In this document: piece by piece, positions 1 to 8,482 of the stretch | Numbering within the stretch: position 1 is the first letter of the stretch | How the letters are laid out: each line of letters starts with the position of its first letter | Source of the DNA: Mycobacterium gordonae | GTDB lineage: Bacteria; Actinomycetota; Actinomycetes; Mycobacteriales; Mycobacteriaceae | DNA: 64,000 nucleotides | NCBI RefSeq assembly: GCF_001417955.2 | Contig: NZ_LKTM01000001.1 | Coordinates: 186,001 to 250,000, forward strand | Reading direction: 5' to 3' | Program-made: the position numbers and the translations under genes | The notes under the pieces: model-generated | Database searches by the model: none | Told to the model about the DNA's origin: nothing | What the model saw: the letters and a program-made list of their open reading frames with translations, nothing else

Positions 1-498
1 AACGCCATCGAGGTCGCTCGGAGTGGTGCTAGCGGCGCCGGCGGCGCGACTCCAGAACCCGGTCATGTCGTAGCCGCCCTTGCCGCCTTCGTCACCCAGC
101 GGACCGTAGGCACTGCCGCGCGCATAAATGATGCGGGGATTGGCGGCTCGCACGTCGTCGACGTCAATCTTGAGCCTGGTGCGCGCATCGGGCAGGAAAT
201 TGGTCAAGAACACGTCGCTGGTGCGCACCAGGTCCATCAGCAGCGTGTGCCCGTCCGGTGTCGAAATATCCAGTGCGATCGATCTTTTGCCACGATTAGC
301 GTGTTCCATCACCGGATTGCGCGCACCTTCGACGGTGATGTTGCCGAGTTGACGCAAACCGCGCTGGGAGTCCCCGGTGCGCGGGTGCTCGACCTTCACT
401 ACATCGGCACCCCAGTCTGCCAGTACCGCTCCTGCCGCCGGCACGAACGTCCACTGGGCAACCTCCAGAACGCGCACACCGTCCATTGGTCCACTCAT
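1..498 (-). CDS. class III CoA-transferase, N-terminal part (runs off window)
   Basis: The first 166 codons of a CaiB/BaiF family CoA-transferase are visible, starting MSGPMDGVRVLEVAQWTFVP. The family moves CoA between an acyl-CoA and a free carboxylic acid in the cytosol. The N-terminal Rossmann-like half is clear: GAVLADWGADVVKVEHP, then NRGKRSIALD, then a TSDVFLTNFLP segment. The catalytic Asp lies beyond the window edge, so activity cannot be judged. The ATG start is 14 bases after the stop of the P450 gene, so the two probably share one transcript from the divergent promoter near 1.73 kb. Confidence 0.88.
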   Translation of the reverse strand, partial: MSGPMDGVRVLEVAQWTFVPAAGAVLADWGADVVKVEHPRTGDSQRGLRQLGNITVEGARNPVMEHANRGKRSIALDISTPDGHTLLMDLVRTSDVFLTNFLPDARTRLKIDVDDVRAANPRIIYARGSAYGPLGDEGGKGGYDMTGFWSRAAGAASTTPSDLDGV

Positions 499-512
499 AT
501 CGGCATGGCCCC

Positions 513-1718
513 TCAGCGGTAGTTCAGCACGACCGGGAGGTGGTCGTGTGTATGCACCAATGCGGATGCGCGTGGCACGCGCTCGCCGGTCACGTGAAGA
601 CCGCTGGCGCGCTTGACGATCTCTTCCAGCAATAGCCGCGCCTCGCGCCGAGCGAGCGCGGCTCCCATGCAGAAGTGCTCTCCGACGCCGAATCCCAGGT
701 GACCCGCGGCATCCTGGCGAGTGATGTCGAACTGTTCGGCGCTGTCACCCCAGTGATCGGGGTCGCGGTTCGCGGATGCGTAGGCAAGGAGCAGTCCGTC
801 ACCTGCCTTGATGGTGGCGCCGCGCATCTCGACGTCGTGGGCGGCTTGCCGAGCCATGCTCATCACCGGTGTCCAGTACCGCAGGACTTCTTCGACCGCG
901 TTGCCGGCGAGACCCGGATCGGCGAACAACCTGTCGGCCTGTTCAGGCTGCGCATCAAGGCAATCGGCGATGCCGGCGATCAGGCTCTGGGTCGTCTCGC
1001 TGCCCGCCGCCAGCAGTGTCAGCGCGTAGATCATGACCTGCGCATCGTTGAAGGGCTCGCCGCCGACCGTCACTTGCGAAAGCATCGTGAGCAGGTCGTC
1101 CTGAGGGTTGCTCTTGCGCTCAGCCGCCAGGCTCAGGAGATATGGACCGATCTGGTCGAAAATCAACGTCATGTCGTCGTCCGTGGCCAACCCGCTGCCC
1201 ACGTTGGCGATGGTGGTCGCCCAACCTGCGACCTTGGGCCAATCCTCTTCGGGGACCCCCAGCAGGTAGGCGAATACGAATACCGGAATGGGCTCGGCAA
1301 TGCGCTCTATCCAGTCGAATTCGCCGTTCGGCAGGTCGTCCAGGGCCTCATTGACGACTTGGCGCACCCGCGCCTCCATCTTTGCGACGGCCGCCGGCGT
1401 GAACCGGACGCCGATGGCCTTGCGGTGCGCGCGATGCTCGGGCGGATCCATGAACATGATGCCCCGGGTCTGGTAGCCCTGTGGATCTCTTCCTTCCCGG
1501 TGCGCGATCAGGTCCATCATGATGCCGATCCGTTCGGACTTGAACTTTTCCGGGCGTGCCGAGATCCCCTTGATATCTTCGTATTTGGTGATGACCCAGA
1601 ATTTCCCCTCGTCATACCAGTGGACCGGATCGGTGGCACGCAACTCCGCAAAGGTCGCATTGGGTTCGCCGAGATAGAAGTCCGGGTCGTCGAAACGGGC
1701 GGCCGCGATCGTCACCAT
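513..1718 (-). CDS. cytochrome P450
   Basis: Heme-thiolate monooxygenase of 401 residues, normal for soluble actinobacterial P450s. The I-helix oxygen-binding motif AAGSETTQ, the ExxR motif (EEVLR) and the heme loop FGVGEHFCMG with Cys350 are all present. It would hydroxylate an island substrate using ferredoxin electrons; no ferredoxin gene is in the window. The reading frame extends 51 codons upstream, but the start MVTIAAARFDD fits the family and sits about ten bases from a TATTGT -10 hexamer, which implies a very short leader. A CoA-transferase follows on the same strand. The substrate cannot be predicted. Confidence 0.93.
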   Translation of the reverse strand: MVTIAAARFDDPDFYLGEPNATFAELRATDPVHWYDEGKFWVITKYEDIKGISARPEKFKSERIGIMMDLIAHREGRDPQGYQTRGIMFMDPPEHRAHRKAIGVRFTPAAVAKMEARVRQVVNEALDDLPNGEFDWIERIAEPIPVFVFAYLLGVPEEDWPKVAGWATTIANVGSGLATDDDMTLIFDQIGPYLLSLAAERKSNPQDDLLTMLSQVTVGGEPFNDAQVMIYALTLLAAGSETTQSLIAGIADCLDAQPEQADRLFADPGLAGNAVEEVLRYWTPVMSMARQAAHDVEMRGATIKAGDGLLLAYASANRDPDHWGDSAEQFDITRQDAAGHLGFGVGEHFCMGAALARREARLLLEEIVKRASGLHVTGERVPRASALVHTHDHLPVVLNYR

Positions 1719-1726
1719 AGAGGTAA

Positions 1727-1737
1727 ACAATAGAACA
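1727..1737 (-). promoter_or_regulatory. TGT-N5-TGT promoter element, P450 side
   Basis: Read on the minus strand the site is TGTTCTATTGT; its last six bases (TATTGT) make a mycobacterial-type -10 hexamer placed just upstream of the P450 start. It is one of about thirteen related sites in the island and faces the similar site at 1807 across a divergent promoter. Confidence 0.6.
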
Positions 1738-1806
1738 TTGAGTGTCGATCTGCGAACTACCGACCCGCCAAAGCCGCCGCAAGAGGAGTAGCAGCAGAAC
1801 AAAATC

Positions 1807-1817
1807 TGTTTTATTGT
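1807..1817 (+). promoter_or_regulatory. TGT-N5-TGT promoter element, CoA-transferase side
   Basis: The site reads TGTTTTATTGT. Its -10 hexamer TATTGT is followed by exactly six bases and then the ATG of the CoA-transferase gene, so the mRNA probably begins at the start codon (leaderless). Confidence 0.6.
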
Positions 1818-1823
1818 TGCATA

Positions 1824-3059
1824 ATGACTGGTGCCCTGTCTCACCTCCGGGTGTGCGACCTGGGTGGGCAACTGGCCGGTGCGGGCGCCACGAAGATCCT
1901 GGCGGCGTTCGGCGCCGAGGTGATCCGCGTGGAGGACCCGGCGACCCGCGGGATGTGGGACGCGCTACGTGGCGTAGGGCCGTTCGTCGACGATCGCCGA
2001 GGCGTCAACCTCGGCGCAGGCTTCAACAACCACAACGTCGGAAAGCTCGGGGTCACGATCAATCTTCGCGCCGATGCCGGAAAGGAGTTGTTACGCGAGC
2101 TGATTGAGGTGTCAGACATCGTCTGTGAGAACTTCGCCGCCGGAGTCATGGCGAGAATGGGCTTCGGCTACGACGAGCTGCGTCGGATCAAACCCGACAT
2201 CGTCTACGTCTCGAACTGCGGGTTCGGCCACACGGGACCCTACCGTGACTTCAAGACCTGGGGCCCTATCGTCCAGGCACTCAGCGGCCTGACCTTCTCG
2301 GTCGGGCTGCCCGACACCGAACCCGCGGGGTGGGGGTTCTCCTATATGGACCATGTCGCCGCTTACTACATGACAATCGCCATCCTGGCCGCGGTCCACT
2401 ACCGGGAAAAGACCGGCAAAGGCCAGCATGTCGACCTGGCCACGGTCCCGGCCGGTGTCGCCATGCTGCCGACTGAGGTACTCGACTGGACTGTGAACCA
2501 CCGACCCGCCCGCCGGCCGGGCAATCCCGCCGGCAATCGCGCCGACTTCGGTGAGATGGCGCCGCACGATATCTTTCCCTGCCTCGGGGACGACCGATGG
2601 ATCGCCATCGCGTGCCGCGACGACCGCGACGTCACGCTGCTGGCGAAGGTATTGGACGAGCCGGAACTCACCGCCGACCGATTCGCCACACTCCAGGAAC
2701 GGCTAATCGGCGCAGACGAACTCGGGGGGCTGATCAGCGCACGCACGCGGACCAGGGAAGCCGCGGTTCTGGCAGGCGAACTCGCTGCCGCCGGCGTGCC
2801 GGCCAGCGTCGTGAAATCTCCACGAGAACGGATCGACGAGGATCCCGACCTCGCCGCGTGGGGCCTGTTTCCCACCGTCGTGCACCCGGAGATCGGGACG
2901 GTTCGCGTCGAGGGATTACCGATACGGCTGTCCGCCACAACGTGGAACATCTCGCGTGCCGCGCCGTGCCTGAGCGAACACAACCGGAAGGTATTGGGTG
3001 GTCTGCTCGGGCACAGTGATGTCGAGTTGGCCGAGCTGACGAAGCAGGGTGTGATCTGA
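1824..3059 (+). CDS. class III (CaiB/BaiF) acyl-CoA transferase
   Basis: A 411-residue class III CoA-transferase, the usual length. It starts MTGALSHLRVCDLGGQLAGA and has the typical CENFAAGVMARMGF and SNCGFGHTGPY segments. The motif FSYMDHVAAYY contains Asp176, the expected position of the Asp that forms the acyl-enzyme anhydride in formyl-CoA transferase, so it is probably active. It would activate a pathway acid by CoA exchange. No ribosome binding site precedes the ATG, consistent with a leaderless transcript. It overlaps the following CoA-transferase gene by four bases; the two may form a heteromer. Confidence 0.92.
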   Translation: MTGALSHLRVCDLGGQLAGAGATKILAAFGAEVIRVEDPATRGMWDALRGVGPFVDDRRGVNLGAGFNNHNVGKLGVTINLRADAGKELLRELIEVSDIVCENFAAGVMARMGFGYDELRRIKPDIVYVSNCGFGHTGPYRDFKTWGPIVQALSGLTFSVGLPDTEPAGWGFSYMDHVAAYYMTIAILAAVHYREKTGKGQHVDLATVPAGVAMLPTEVLDWTVNHRPARRPGNPAGNRADFGEMAPHDIFPCLGDDRWIAIACRDDRDVTLLAKVLDEPELTADRFATLQERLIGADELGGLISARTRTREAAVLAGELAAAGVPASVVKSPRERIDEDPDLAAWGLFPTVVHPEIGTVRVEGLPIRLSATTWNISRAAPCLSEHNRKVLGGLLGHSDVELAELTKQGVI

Positions 3060-4279
3060 ACGCGTTAGCCGGAATTCGCGTCGTCGAGTTCAGCGACCAG
3101 TTCACCGCCATCGGTGCTCGCCTGCTGGCCGAGCTTGGTGCTGACGTGATAGTCGTTGAGCCACCGGAAGGTTCGGCGCATCGACGGCGACCTCCTTTTG
3201 TGGGTGGCGAAGCGGACCCGGATTTCAGCCTGCGGTGGTGGAGCGGTAACGCCGGCAAGCGGTCGGTGACTGTCGACGTCGACATCGACGGGCCGGTCAG
3301 ACTGCGACGACTGATCAGTACGGCCGACATCGTCATCTCGGGAGCAGGCACGGTCAGTGTGGGACCGCTCAGCTACGACAAGTGCGCACTCGACCACCCA
3401 GGCCTGATCTGGGTTGCGGTTACTCCGTTCGGATTGGACAGCGTCCGGGCAGGCCAACCCGTCACCGACCTCACCATGCTGGCCGGTGGAGGTCCGGTGT
3501 GGAACTGCGGATACGACGACCATTCGCTGCCACCGATTCGCGGAGCGGGTGAGCAATCGGCCAATCTCGCCGGCCTGAACTGCGCGATCGGAGCCCTGGT
3601 TGCGTTGGCGCACCGGGATCAGACGGGCACGGGGCAGCTCGTCGAAGTGAACGTCAATGCTGCGTGCAATGTCAGTTCGGAGCAGACGACCTACCACTGG
3701 CTGGTCAACAACGAGACGTGCGTTCGGCAAACCGGCCGGCACGCCTACTTCACGCCCAGCCAGCCGACGCAGGTGTTGTGTGCAGACGGCGCTTACGCCA
3801 GTACCGGCGTGCTGCCGCGCAAACCCCCGGAGTATGCCAATCTGCTCGCCTGGCTCGACGATCTCGAGCTGCGCGACGAGATCCCCGAGGCCGTCTTTCT
3901 CGAGATGGCCGCCTCTCGTGACGTGCCGGTGGATATCGCGATGATCGGCGCCGACGACGAGACCACCGCGATCTTGACCGCAGCCCGGGATGCGATCACG
4001 TTGATCGCCAGCCGGATGCCGGCAAAGCAATACTTCCTTGAGAGTCAACGGCGTGGGTTTCCCGCCGGCGCAGTGTTGTCACCCGAGGAGGCCTTTGACG
4101 ACGAACATACCGCGGCCCGGGGATTCAGGGTTCCGGTGAGCCATCCGGAACTGGACGCGACGGTCGACTATCCCGGTGTGCCATATATTTTCACTGCCAG
4201 TCCGGCCGTACCCCCGTCGAGGCCACCGCTACTCGGCGAACACAACGAGTTACTCGATCAACTTCCCGACCGAAGCTGA
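3056..4279 (+). CDS. CaiB/BaiF CoA-transferase paralogue lacking the catalytic Asp
   Basis: This is a CaiB family protein of about 407 residues. Homology (LAGIRVVEFSDQFTAIGARL) begins right after the previous stop, with no ATG, GTG or TTG available in frame. The best start is a CTG that overlaps the previous stop as CTGA; the first ATG is 30 codons inside the conserved N-terminus and must be wrong. In an ungapped alignment to the upstream paralogue, anchored on TGxGQ, the catalytic Asp becomes Ala (GEQSANLAG). It may therefore be a non-catalytic partner subunit or use another residue. The family is certain; activity and start are not. Confidence 0.8.
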   Translation: MNALAGIRVVEFSDQFTAIGARLLAELGADVIVVEPPEGSAHRRRPPFVGGEADPDFSLRWWSGNAGKRSVTVDVDIDGPVRLRRLISTADIVISGAGTVSVGPLSYDKCALDHPGLIWVAVTPFGLDSVRAGQPVTDLTMLAGGGPVWNCGYDDHSLPPIRGAGEQSANLAGLNCAIGALVALAHRDQTGTGQLVEVNVNAACNVSSEQTTYHWLVNNETCVRQTGRHAYFTPSQPTQVLCADGAYASTGVLPRKPPEYANLLAWLDDLELRDEIPEAVFLEMAASRDVPVDIAMIGADDETTAILTAARDAITLIASRMPAKQYFLESQRRGFPAGAVLSPEEAFDDEHTAARGFRVPVSHPELDATVDYPGVPYIFTASPAVPPSRPPLLGEHNELLDQLPDRS

Positions 4280-4319
4280 TCGGAGACATCGTGCAGGCAC
4301 CTATCGAGGGGAGCTTCGG

Positions 4320-4748
4320 TTGAGCCGCCTCACTCACATCGGACTGTGCGTCTCGGACCTGCAACAGTCCGTCGAGTTCTACTGCACCGCACTCGATTTC
4401 CAGGAGATCGGCCGGATGCACGTGGCCGGCGAGCAGACTGCGCAGTTGCTGGACGTGCCAGGGCTGGTCCTTGATCTGGTCTACCTACAGCGCGATGGCT
4501 TCCGCCTGGAATTGTTGAGTTACACCGACCCCGGGGTCGACGGCGAGGGGAGCCCCCGGCGGCTGAATGCGCTGGGCCTGAGCCATCTTTCGTTTCGCGT
4601 TGCTGACGCCGACGAATTGATCGCGAGGATCGAGCGCTGCGGCGGGCACGGTTGGCCGGAGCGGACGGTGAAATTCGACGGTGGCAACCGTGGCTTGATG
4701 GCAACCGACCCGGATGGCACGTGGATCGAACTGATCGAGACCGGCTAG
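4320..4748 (+). CDS. VOC (glyoxalase/epimerase-type) family protein
   Basis: A 142-residue single-domain vicinal-oxygen-chelate protein with two beta-alpha-beta halves: LSRLTHIGLCVSDLQQSVEFY at the start and LGLSHLSFRVADADEL in the middle, ending DPDGTWIELIE. His near residue 6, His near residue 88 and the C-terminal Glu are plausible metal ligands, as in methylmalonyl-CoA epimerases. The TTG start is preceded by GGGGAG at good spacing; no closer start keeps the first strand. It follows two CoA-transferases, so epimerisation or isomerisation of an acyl-CoA is plausible but not shown. Confidence 0.8.
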   Translation: MSRLTHIGLCVSDLQQSVEFYCTALDFQEIGRMHVAGEQTAQLLDVPGLVLDLVYLQRDGFRLELLSYTDPGVDGEGSPRRLNALGLSHLSFRVADADELIARIERCGGHGWPERTVKFDGGNRGLMATDPDGTWIELIETG

Positions 4749-4772
4749 TCACCTAGGCATCAAACGTCCGAT

Positions 4773-4794
4773 TGTTCTATTGGAATGATAGAGT
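4773..4794 (+). promoter_or_regulatory. promoter of the second P450 gene
   Basis: TGTTCTATTGG, a one-base variant of the island element, is followed by TAGAGT. The latter hexamer ends six bases before the GTG start, the spacing of a leaderless mycobacterial promoter. There is no Shine-Dalgarno sequence. Confidence 0.5.
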
Positions 4795-4800
4795 TTCCGT

Positions 4801-5994
4801 GTGCCCGCTACCAGCGAGTTGGTGTACTCGCCGTTCTCGAAGGAGATCTTCGACGACCCCTATCCGGTCTACCGGCGCTTGCGTGACGAGGCGCCGGTAT
4901 ATCGCGACCCGGAGGACCGCTGGTGGGTGCTGTCGAGGTTCGATGACGTGGCACCGGCACTGCGCGACTGGGAGGCGTTCTCGTCCAAATCTGGTCCGGC
5001 GCCGGAGAATCCGGACAACGACGGCCGCAAGTACTCGGTGATCTCGATGGATCCGCCGCGCCACGACCGGATTCGCGGCGTGCTCAAGGGTTTCTTCACC
5101 CCCAGAGCGGTGGCCGCGCTGGAATCTGCCTTGCAGCGGGTCGTGAACACGCACCTGGGTCGGTTACGGCCAGGCACGACCGTGGACGCCATGGAGGCGT
5201 TCGCCTTCTCGGTACCCACGGACGTGATCGGTGACCTGCTCGGCGTGCCGCACGCCGACCGTGAGCAGCTGCGCGTCTGGTGGGAAGCCTTCCTCACCCG
5301 CGTGGAAGGCGAAGTCGCCATGCCGTCCAGCGCGATCGAGGCCAGCCGCATGATCAGTCACTACATCGGCGAGCTGATCGAACGGCGGAGGACCGATCCG
5401 GGCGACGATCTGATCAGCATCGTGCTCCAGGCCACCTTCCATGACCCCGAGGCCGGTGCGCACCGCTCGCTGACCCCCCACGAAGTGCTGATGTTCTGCA
5501 ATCTGTTATCCGCAGCGGGGTCGGAGACGACCCAGAAGCTGATCTCCAACGGTCTTGTCGCGCTGGCTGAGCATCCCGACCAATGGCGGCGAATCGTCAT
5601 GGATCGCAGCACCATTCCAGCCGCGGTGAACGAGGCCCTGCGCTATGACACACCAAGCCACTGGGTGGCCCGCACGCTGACGCGGCCTGTCGAGCGCCAC
5701 GGGATCACCATGGACGCGGGTGACTGGGTGTTGCTGCTGTTAGGTAGCGCCAACCGCGACGAGCGCCGCTACAGCGACCCCGACCGCTTCATCATCGACA
5801 GGCCCCGGGGCACCGACGTCTATTTCGGCTGGGGTATCCATATCTGTCTGGGCCAATGGCTGGCCCGGCGGGAAGCGCAGCTGGTTTTCGACTATGTCGC
5901 GCAAAAATTTCCGAACTACACCGTCGGAGCACGCGAACGGGTGCTCACCGCCACTGTGCGTGGCTACACCAGCGTGGAGATGACCCTGCGCTGA
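4801..5994 (+). CDS. cytochrome P450
   Basis: A 397-residue P450 with I-helix motif AAGSETTQK, ExxR in NEALRYD and heme loop FGWGIHICLG with Cys349. N-terminal DPYPVYRRLRDEAPVY is typical of bacterial CYPs. It starts with GTG directly downstream of a -10 hexamer, so the mRNA is probably leaderless. Two acyl-CoA dehydrogenase genes follow with gaps of two bases each, so the hydroxylase is made together with a desaturating enzyme pair. The redox partner is not in the window. Confidence 0.93.
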   Translation: MPATSELVYSPFSKEIFDDPYPVYRRLRDEAPVYRDPEDRWWVLSRFDDVAPALRDWEAFSSKSGPAPENPDNDGRKYSVISMDPPRHDRIRGVLKGFFTPRAVAALESALQRVVNTHLGRLRPGTTVDAMEAFAFSVPTDVIGDLLGVPHADREQLRVWWEAFLTRVEGEVAMPSSAIEASRMISHYIGELIERRRTDPGDDLISIVLQATFHDPEAGAHRSLTPHEVLMFCNLLSAAGSETTQKLISNGLVALAEHPDQWRRIVMDRSTIPAAVNEALRYDTPSHWVARTLTRPVERHGITMDAGDWVLLLLGSANRDERRYSDPDRFIIDRPRGTDVYFGWGIHICLGQWLARREAQLVFDYVAQKFPNYTVGARERVLTATVRGYTSVEMTLR

Positions 5995-5996
5995 TC

Positions 5997-7049
5997 ATGG
6001 ACATCGCTTTCACCGACGAGCAGCAATTGCTGCAGGACACGGTCGCAAGACTGGCGGCCACCCTCGCGGTCGCCGGCCCCGGGGCGATTCCCTCTGGTGC
6101 GGCGCTGGACACGCAGTGGCATCGCATCGTGGAACTTGGTGTTCCGGCCCTGCGTGCTCCGTCATTGAGCGGATTGGAAGCCAGTGGCGTCGAGACGGCG
6201 ATCGTCGTCGAACAACTGGCCAGGGTCCTCAGCGCTGTTCCGGTGGTCGGCCAAGCAGTACTGGCCACCGAACTGCTGGACGCGGCCGGTGCTGGGAAGG
6301 AGCTGGCCCTCGTGGCAGCGGGCGCCCTTCGGGTGGCGCCCGCGCTGGCCACAGATTTGACGCGATTCTCCTCGACGGACGAACCCGGTGTGGTGTTCGA
6401 CGCGGCCGGCGCGACGCACGCGCTGGGTATGTCACGCACTGACGGGCAGCGCCGGCTTGTCTGCGTCCCGCTTGACACTGACAAGCGCGAGATCACCGAA
6501 GGTCTCGACCTCACCCGCGCAATCCGGAAAGTGCGGGTGGATCCGGCCGATCCCGGCCGCCTCATCGGGGGCCCGATCGGTGACGAGCGGTGGAGTCGCG
6601 TTGAGGCATTGGGGATGACCGCTGTCGCGGCTGATCTCCTCGGCGTCATGCAGGGCGCGTTGGACGAAGCCGTGCGCTACGCCGGCGAACGCACCCAGTT
6701 CGGCGCGAAGATCGGTTCCTTCCAAGCCGTCCAGCATCTGCTCGCCGATGCCTTGGTACAGGTGGAAGGTGCCCGCAGCTGTTTATGGCACGCGGCCTGG
6801 GCGATCGACCACCTGCCAGTCGCCGAGGCACGCCTGGCTGCAATGGCCGCCAAGGCGTACGCTTCAGCGGCCGGCCGGGAGGTCGTCGAAGCCAGCGCGC
6901 AGGTATTCGGCGGCATCGCAATCACCTGGGAGCACGTCTCTCATCTGAGGATGCGTCGAATGCTGTTGGACCGCCGGCTCTTCGGTGATGAAACCGAGCA
7001 CTACGAAGCCATCGCGGCCCTGCGGTTGTCGAACCGGGAGATGGCGTAG
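5997..7049 (+). CDS. acyl-CoA dehydrogenase (GGI-TWEH type subunit)
   Basis: A 350-residue FAD-dependent acyl-CoA dehydrogenase, on the short side. It begins MDIAFTDEQQLLQDTV, contains ERTQFGAKIGSFQAVQHLLAD and ends with FGGIAITWEHVSHLRMRR. This C-terminal type lacks the GGTxxIQ stretch of ordinary FadEs. In mycobacteria such subunits often form alpha2-beta2 complexes with a GGT-type neighbour, and here one starts two bases downstream. It would introduce the alpha-beta double bond in a pathway CoA ester. The upstream part of the open frame overlaps the P450 gene and is not used. Confidence 0.9.
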   Translation: MDIAFTDEQQLLQDTVARLAATLAVAGPGAIPSGAALDTQWHRIVELGVPALRAPSLSGLEASGVETAIVVEQLARVLSAVPVVGQAVLATELLDAAGAGKELALVAAGALRVAPALATDLTRFSSTDEPGVVFDAAGATHALGMSRTDGQRRLVCVPLDTDKREITEGLDLTRAIRKVRVDPADPGRLIGGPIGDERWSRVEALGMTAVAADLLGVMQGALDEAVRYAGERTQFGAKIGSFQAVQHLLADALVQVEGARSCLWHAAWAIDHLPVAEARLAAMAAKAYASAAGREVVEASAQVFGGIAITWEHVSHLRMRRMLLDRRLFGDETEHYEAIAALRLSNREMA

Positions 7050-7051
7050 CA

Positions 7052-8191
7052 GTGGACTTCAATGACAGTGCGAACGAAGCGCAGTTCCGCGCGCAGTTGC
7101 GGCAGTGGCTTGCCGACCATGCGACCGATGCCGCAGTTCCAGACGATCCGGCCGCCCGCGCCGATGCGCAGAATGCCTGGCACCGAACTCTTTACGAAGC
7201 CGGCTATATCGGCCTGTCCTTCCCGGTCGAGGATGGTGGCCACGGTAAGGCACCGATCTACGAGGCCATCCTCAACGACGAGCTCGGGCGGGCCGGCGCC
7301 CCGCCAATCGAGGGTGTCGGTCACCTCAGCAATGCGCTTCGTCTCTTCGGCAGTGCCCAGCAGCGGGAGGAATTGTTGCCTGGCCTGCTGTCCGGTCAGG
7401 TGCGTTGGTGCCAGGGATTTTCCGAGCCGGAGGCGGGATCGGACCTGGCCTCCCTGAAGACCCGCGCCGAGCCGGTCCACGGGCCGGGCGGCCAGGTCTT
7501 CCGGGTCAACGGCCGCAAGATCTGGACCAGTTTCGGCGCGGTCGCCGACTGGTGTTTTCTCCTGTGCCGCACCGAGTTCGACGTATCTAAGCATGCCGGA
7601 ATCTCGGTGCTGCTGGTACCGATGTCGAGCCCGGGCATCGACGTGCGACCCATTGTCAACGCGGCACGCAACCGCGAGTTCACCGAGATCACCTTCGACG
7701 ACGTCGACGTGCCGGTGGCTAATCTGCTCGGCGAGCGGGGACAGGGCTGGTCCATCGCAAACCAGTTGCTTGCCTACGAGCGTGGCCCCAGCGACATCAA
7801 CTGGATCAGCCGACTCTGGACACAGTTCCGGCGCCTGGAAGACGACGTCCGTACCGGCTGGCTCGAAGACTCGCAGACGGCCCGGGCGTCGCTGGGCCGT
7901 GCTTATGTCGAGCTCCGTGCACTGCAGATCAAGGTCCAGCGGTCGCTCACCGACCGGCAACGCGGAAGACTTCCCGGCCCTGAGGGATCGGTCGACAAGC
8001 TGCTGATGACACGCGCCGATCAAGTCTTCGGACACACGATGATGGACCTACGCGCGAGCGGCCCCGTTCTCGCCGAAGGGCTGGAATGGGACATCTATGT
8101 ATGGTCGCGGGCAGCGGGAATCTACGGCGGCACCGCGCAGATTCAGCGCAATATCGTGGCGCAGCGGGTGCTGGGGCTGCCCCGCGGTTAA
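7052..8191 (+). CDS. acyl-CoA dehydrogenase (GGT-IQ type subunit)
   Basis: A 379-residue acyl-CoA dehydrogenase starting with GTG (MDFNDSANEAQFRAQLRQWL). The FAD/substrate region has WCQGFSEPEAGSDLASLKTRA and VNGRKIWTSFG; the C-terminus reads IYGGTAQIQRNIVAQRVLGLP. Gln replaces the Glu of the usual GGTSEIQ. It is the likely partner of the preceding dehydrogenase gene. The stop codon overlaps the stop of a small convergent gene. Confidence 0.92.
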   Translation: MDFNDSANEAQFRAQLRQWLADHATDAAVPDDPAARADAQNAWHRTLYEAGYIGLSFPVEDGGHGKAPIYEAILNDELGRAGAPPIEGVGHLSNALRLFGSAQQREELLPGLLSGQVRWCQGFSEPEAGSDLASLKTRAEPVHGPGGQVFRVNGRKIWTSFGAVADWCFLLCRTEFDVSKHAGISVLLVPMSSPGIDVRPIVNAARNREFTEITFDDVDVPVANLLGERGQGWSIANQLLAYERGPSDINWISRLWTQFRRLEDDVRTGWLEDSQTARASLGRAYVELRALQIKVQRSLTDRQRGRLPGPEGSVDKLLMTRADQVFGHTMMDLRASGPVLAEGLEWDIYVWSRAAGIYGGTAQIQRNIVAQRVLGLPRG

Positions 8192-8400
8192 CCGCTCTCG
8201 GTATAACGCCGGTGGGCCTCCCTGAGTCCGCTCAGTCGCCGTTCCATCAACTCGCGTTCTGCGGCAGAACGCACGCCGCCCGCGCTGAGTTTCGCGGTGA
8301 CCTCGGCGATCTCTATCGAAAGGCGTTCGGCTGCCTCGCTTTTAGTGAGTAGGTCCTGGTCGGCCCAGTCGTCGTGCGGAATACGCTCGTGGGATTCCAC
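8188..8400 (-). CDS. small conserved-looking hypothetical protein, 70 residues
   Basis: It encodes MESHERIPHDDWADQDLLTKSEAAERLSIEIAEV and then a charged helical segment rich in Glu, Arg and Leu (AAERELMERRLSGLREAHRR), probably a short coiled coil. No cysteine, membrane segment or named domain is visible. Coding is supported by a GTG start preceded by AGGAGG at proper spacing, a clean convergent end with the dehydrogenase gene, and a divergent promoter shared with the amidohydrolase gene. The role is unknown; a small regulatory or adaptor subunit for its neighbours is only a guess. Confidence 0.65.
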   Translation of the reverse strand: MESHERIPHDDWADQDLLTKSEAAERLSIEIAEVTAKLSAGGVRSAAERELMERRLSGLREAHRRYTESG

Positions 8401-8434
8401 CAGCCCTCCTCGAGATGTTCAAATAGTCATAAAG

Positions 8435-8445
8435 TGTATAGTTGT
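8435..8445 (+). promoter_or_regulatory. TGT-N5-TGT promoter element of the amidohydrolase gene
   Basis: The site reads TGTATAGTTGT and contains TATAGT as a -10 candidate about 40 bases upstream of the amidohydrolase start. The same core recurs at 14231 with one changed base. Confidence 0.5.
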
Positions 8446-8482
8446 ACCGTACCCTAATGCCCATAGATGTGAGGACCGGCCG

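Noticed and set aside
675..1733. A 352-codon open frame antisense to the first P450
   Set aside because: It is the mirror of a GC-rich coding gene, has no domain-like pattern, and the P450 on the other strand has all its catalytic motifs.
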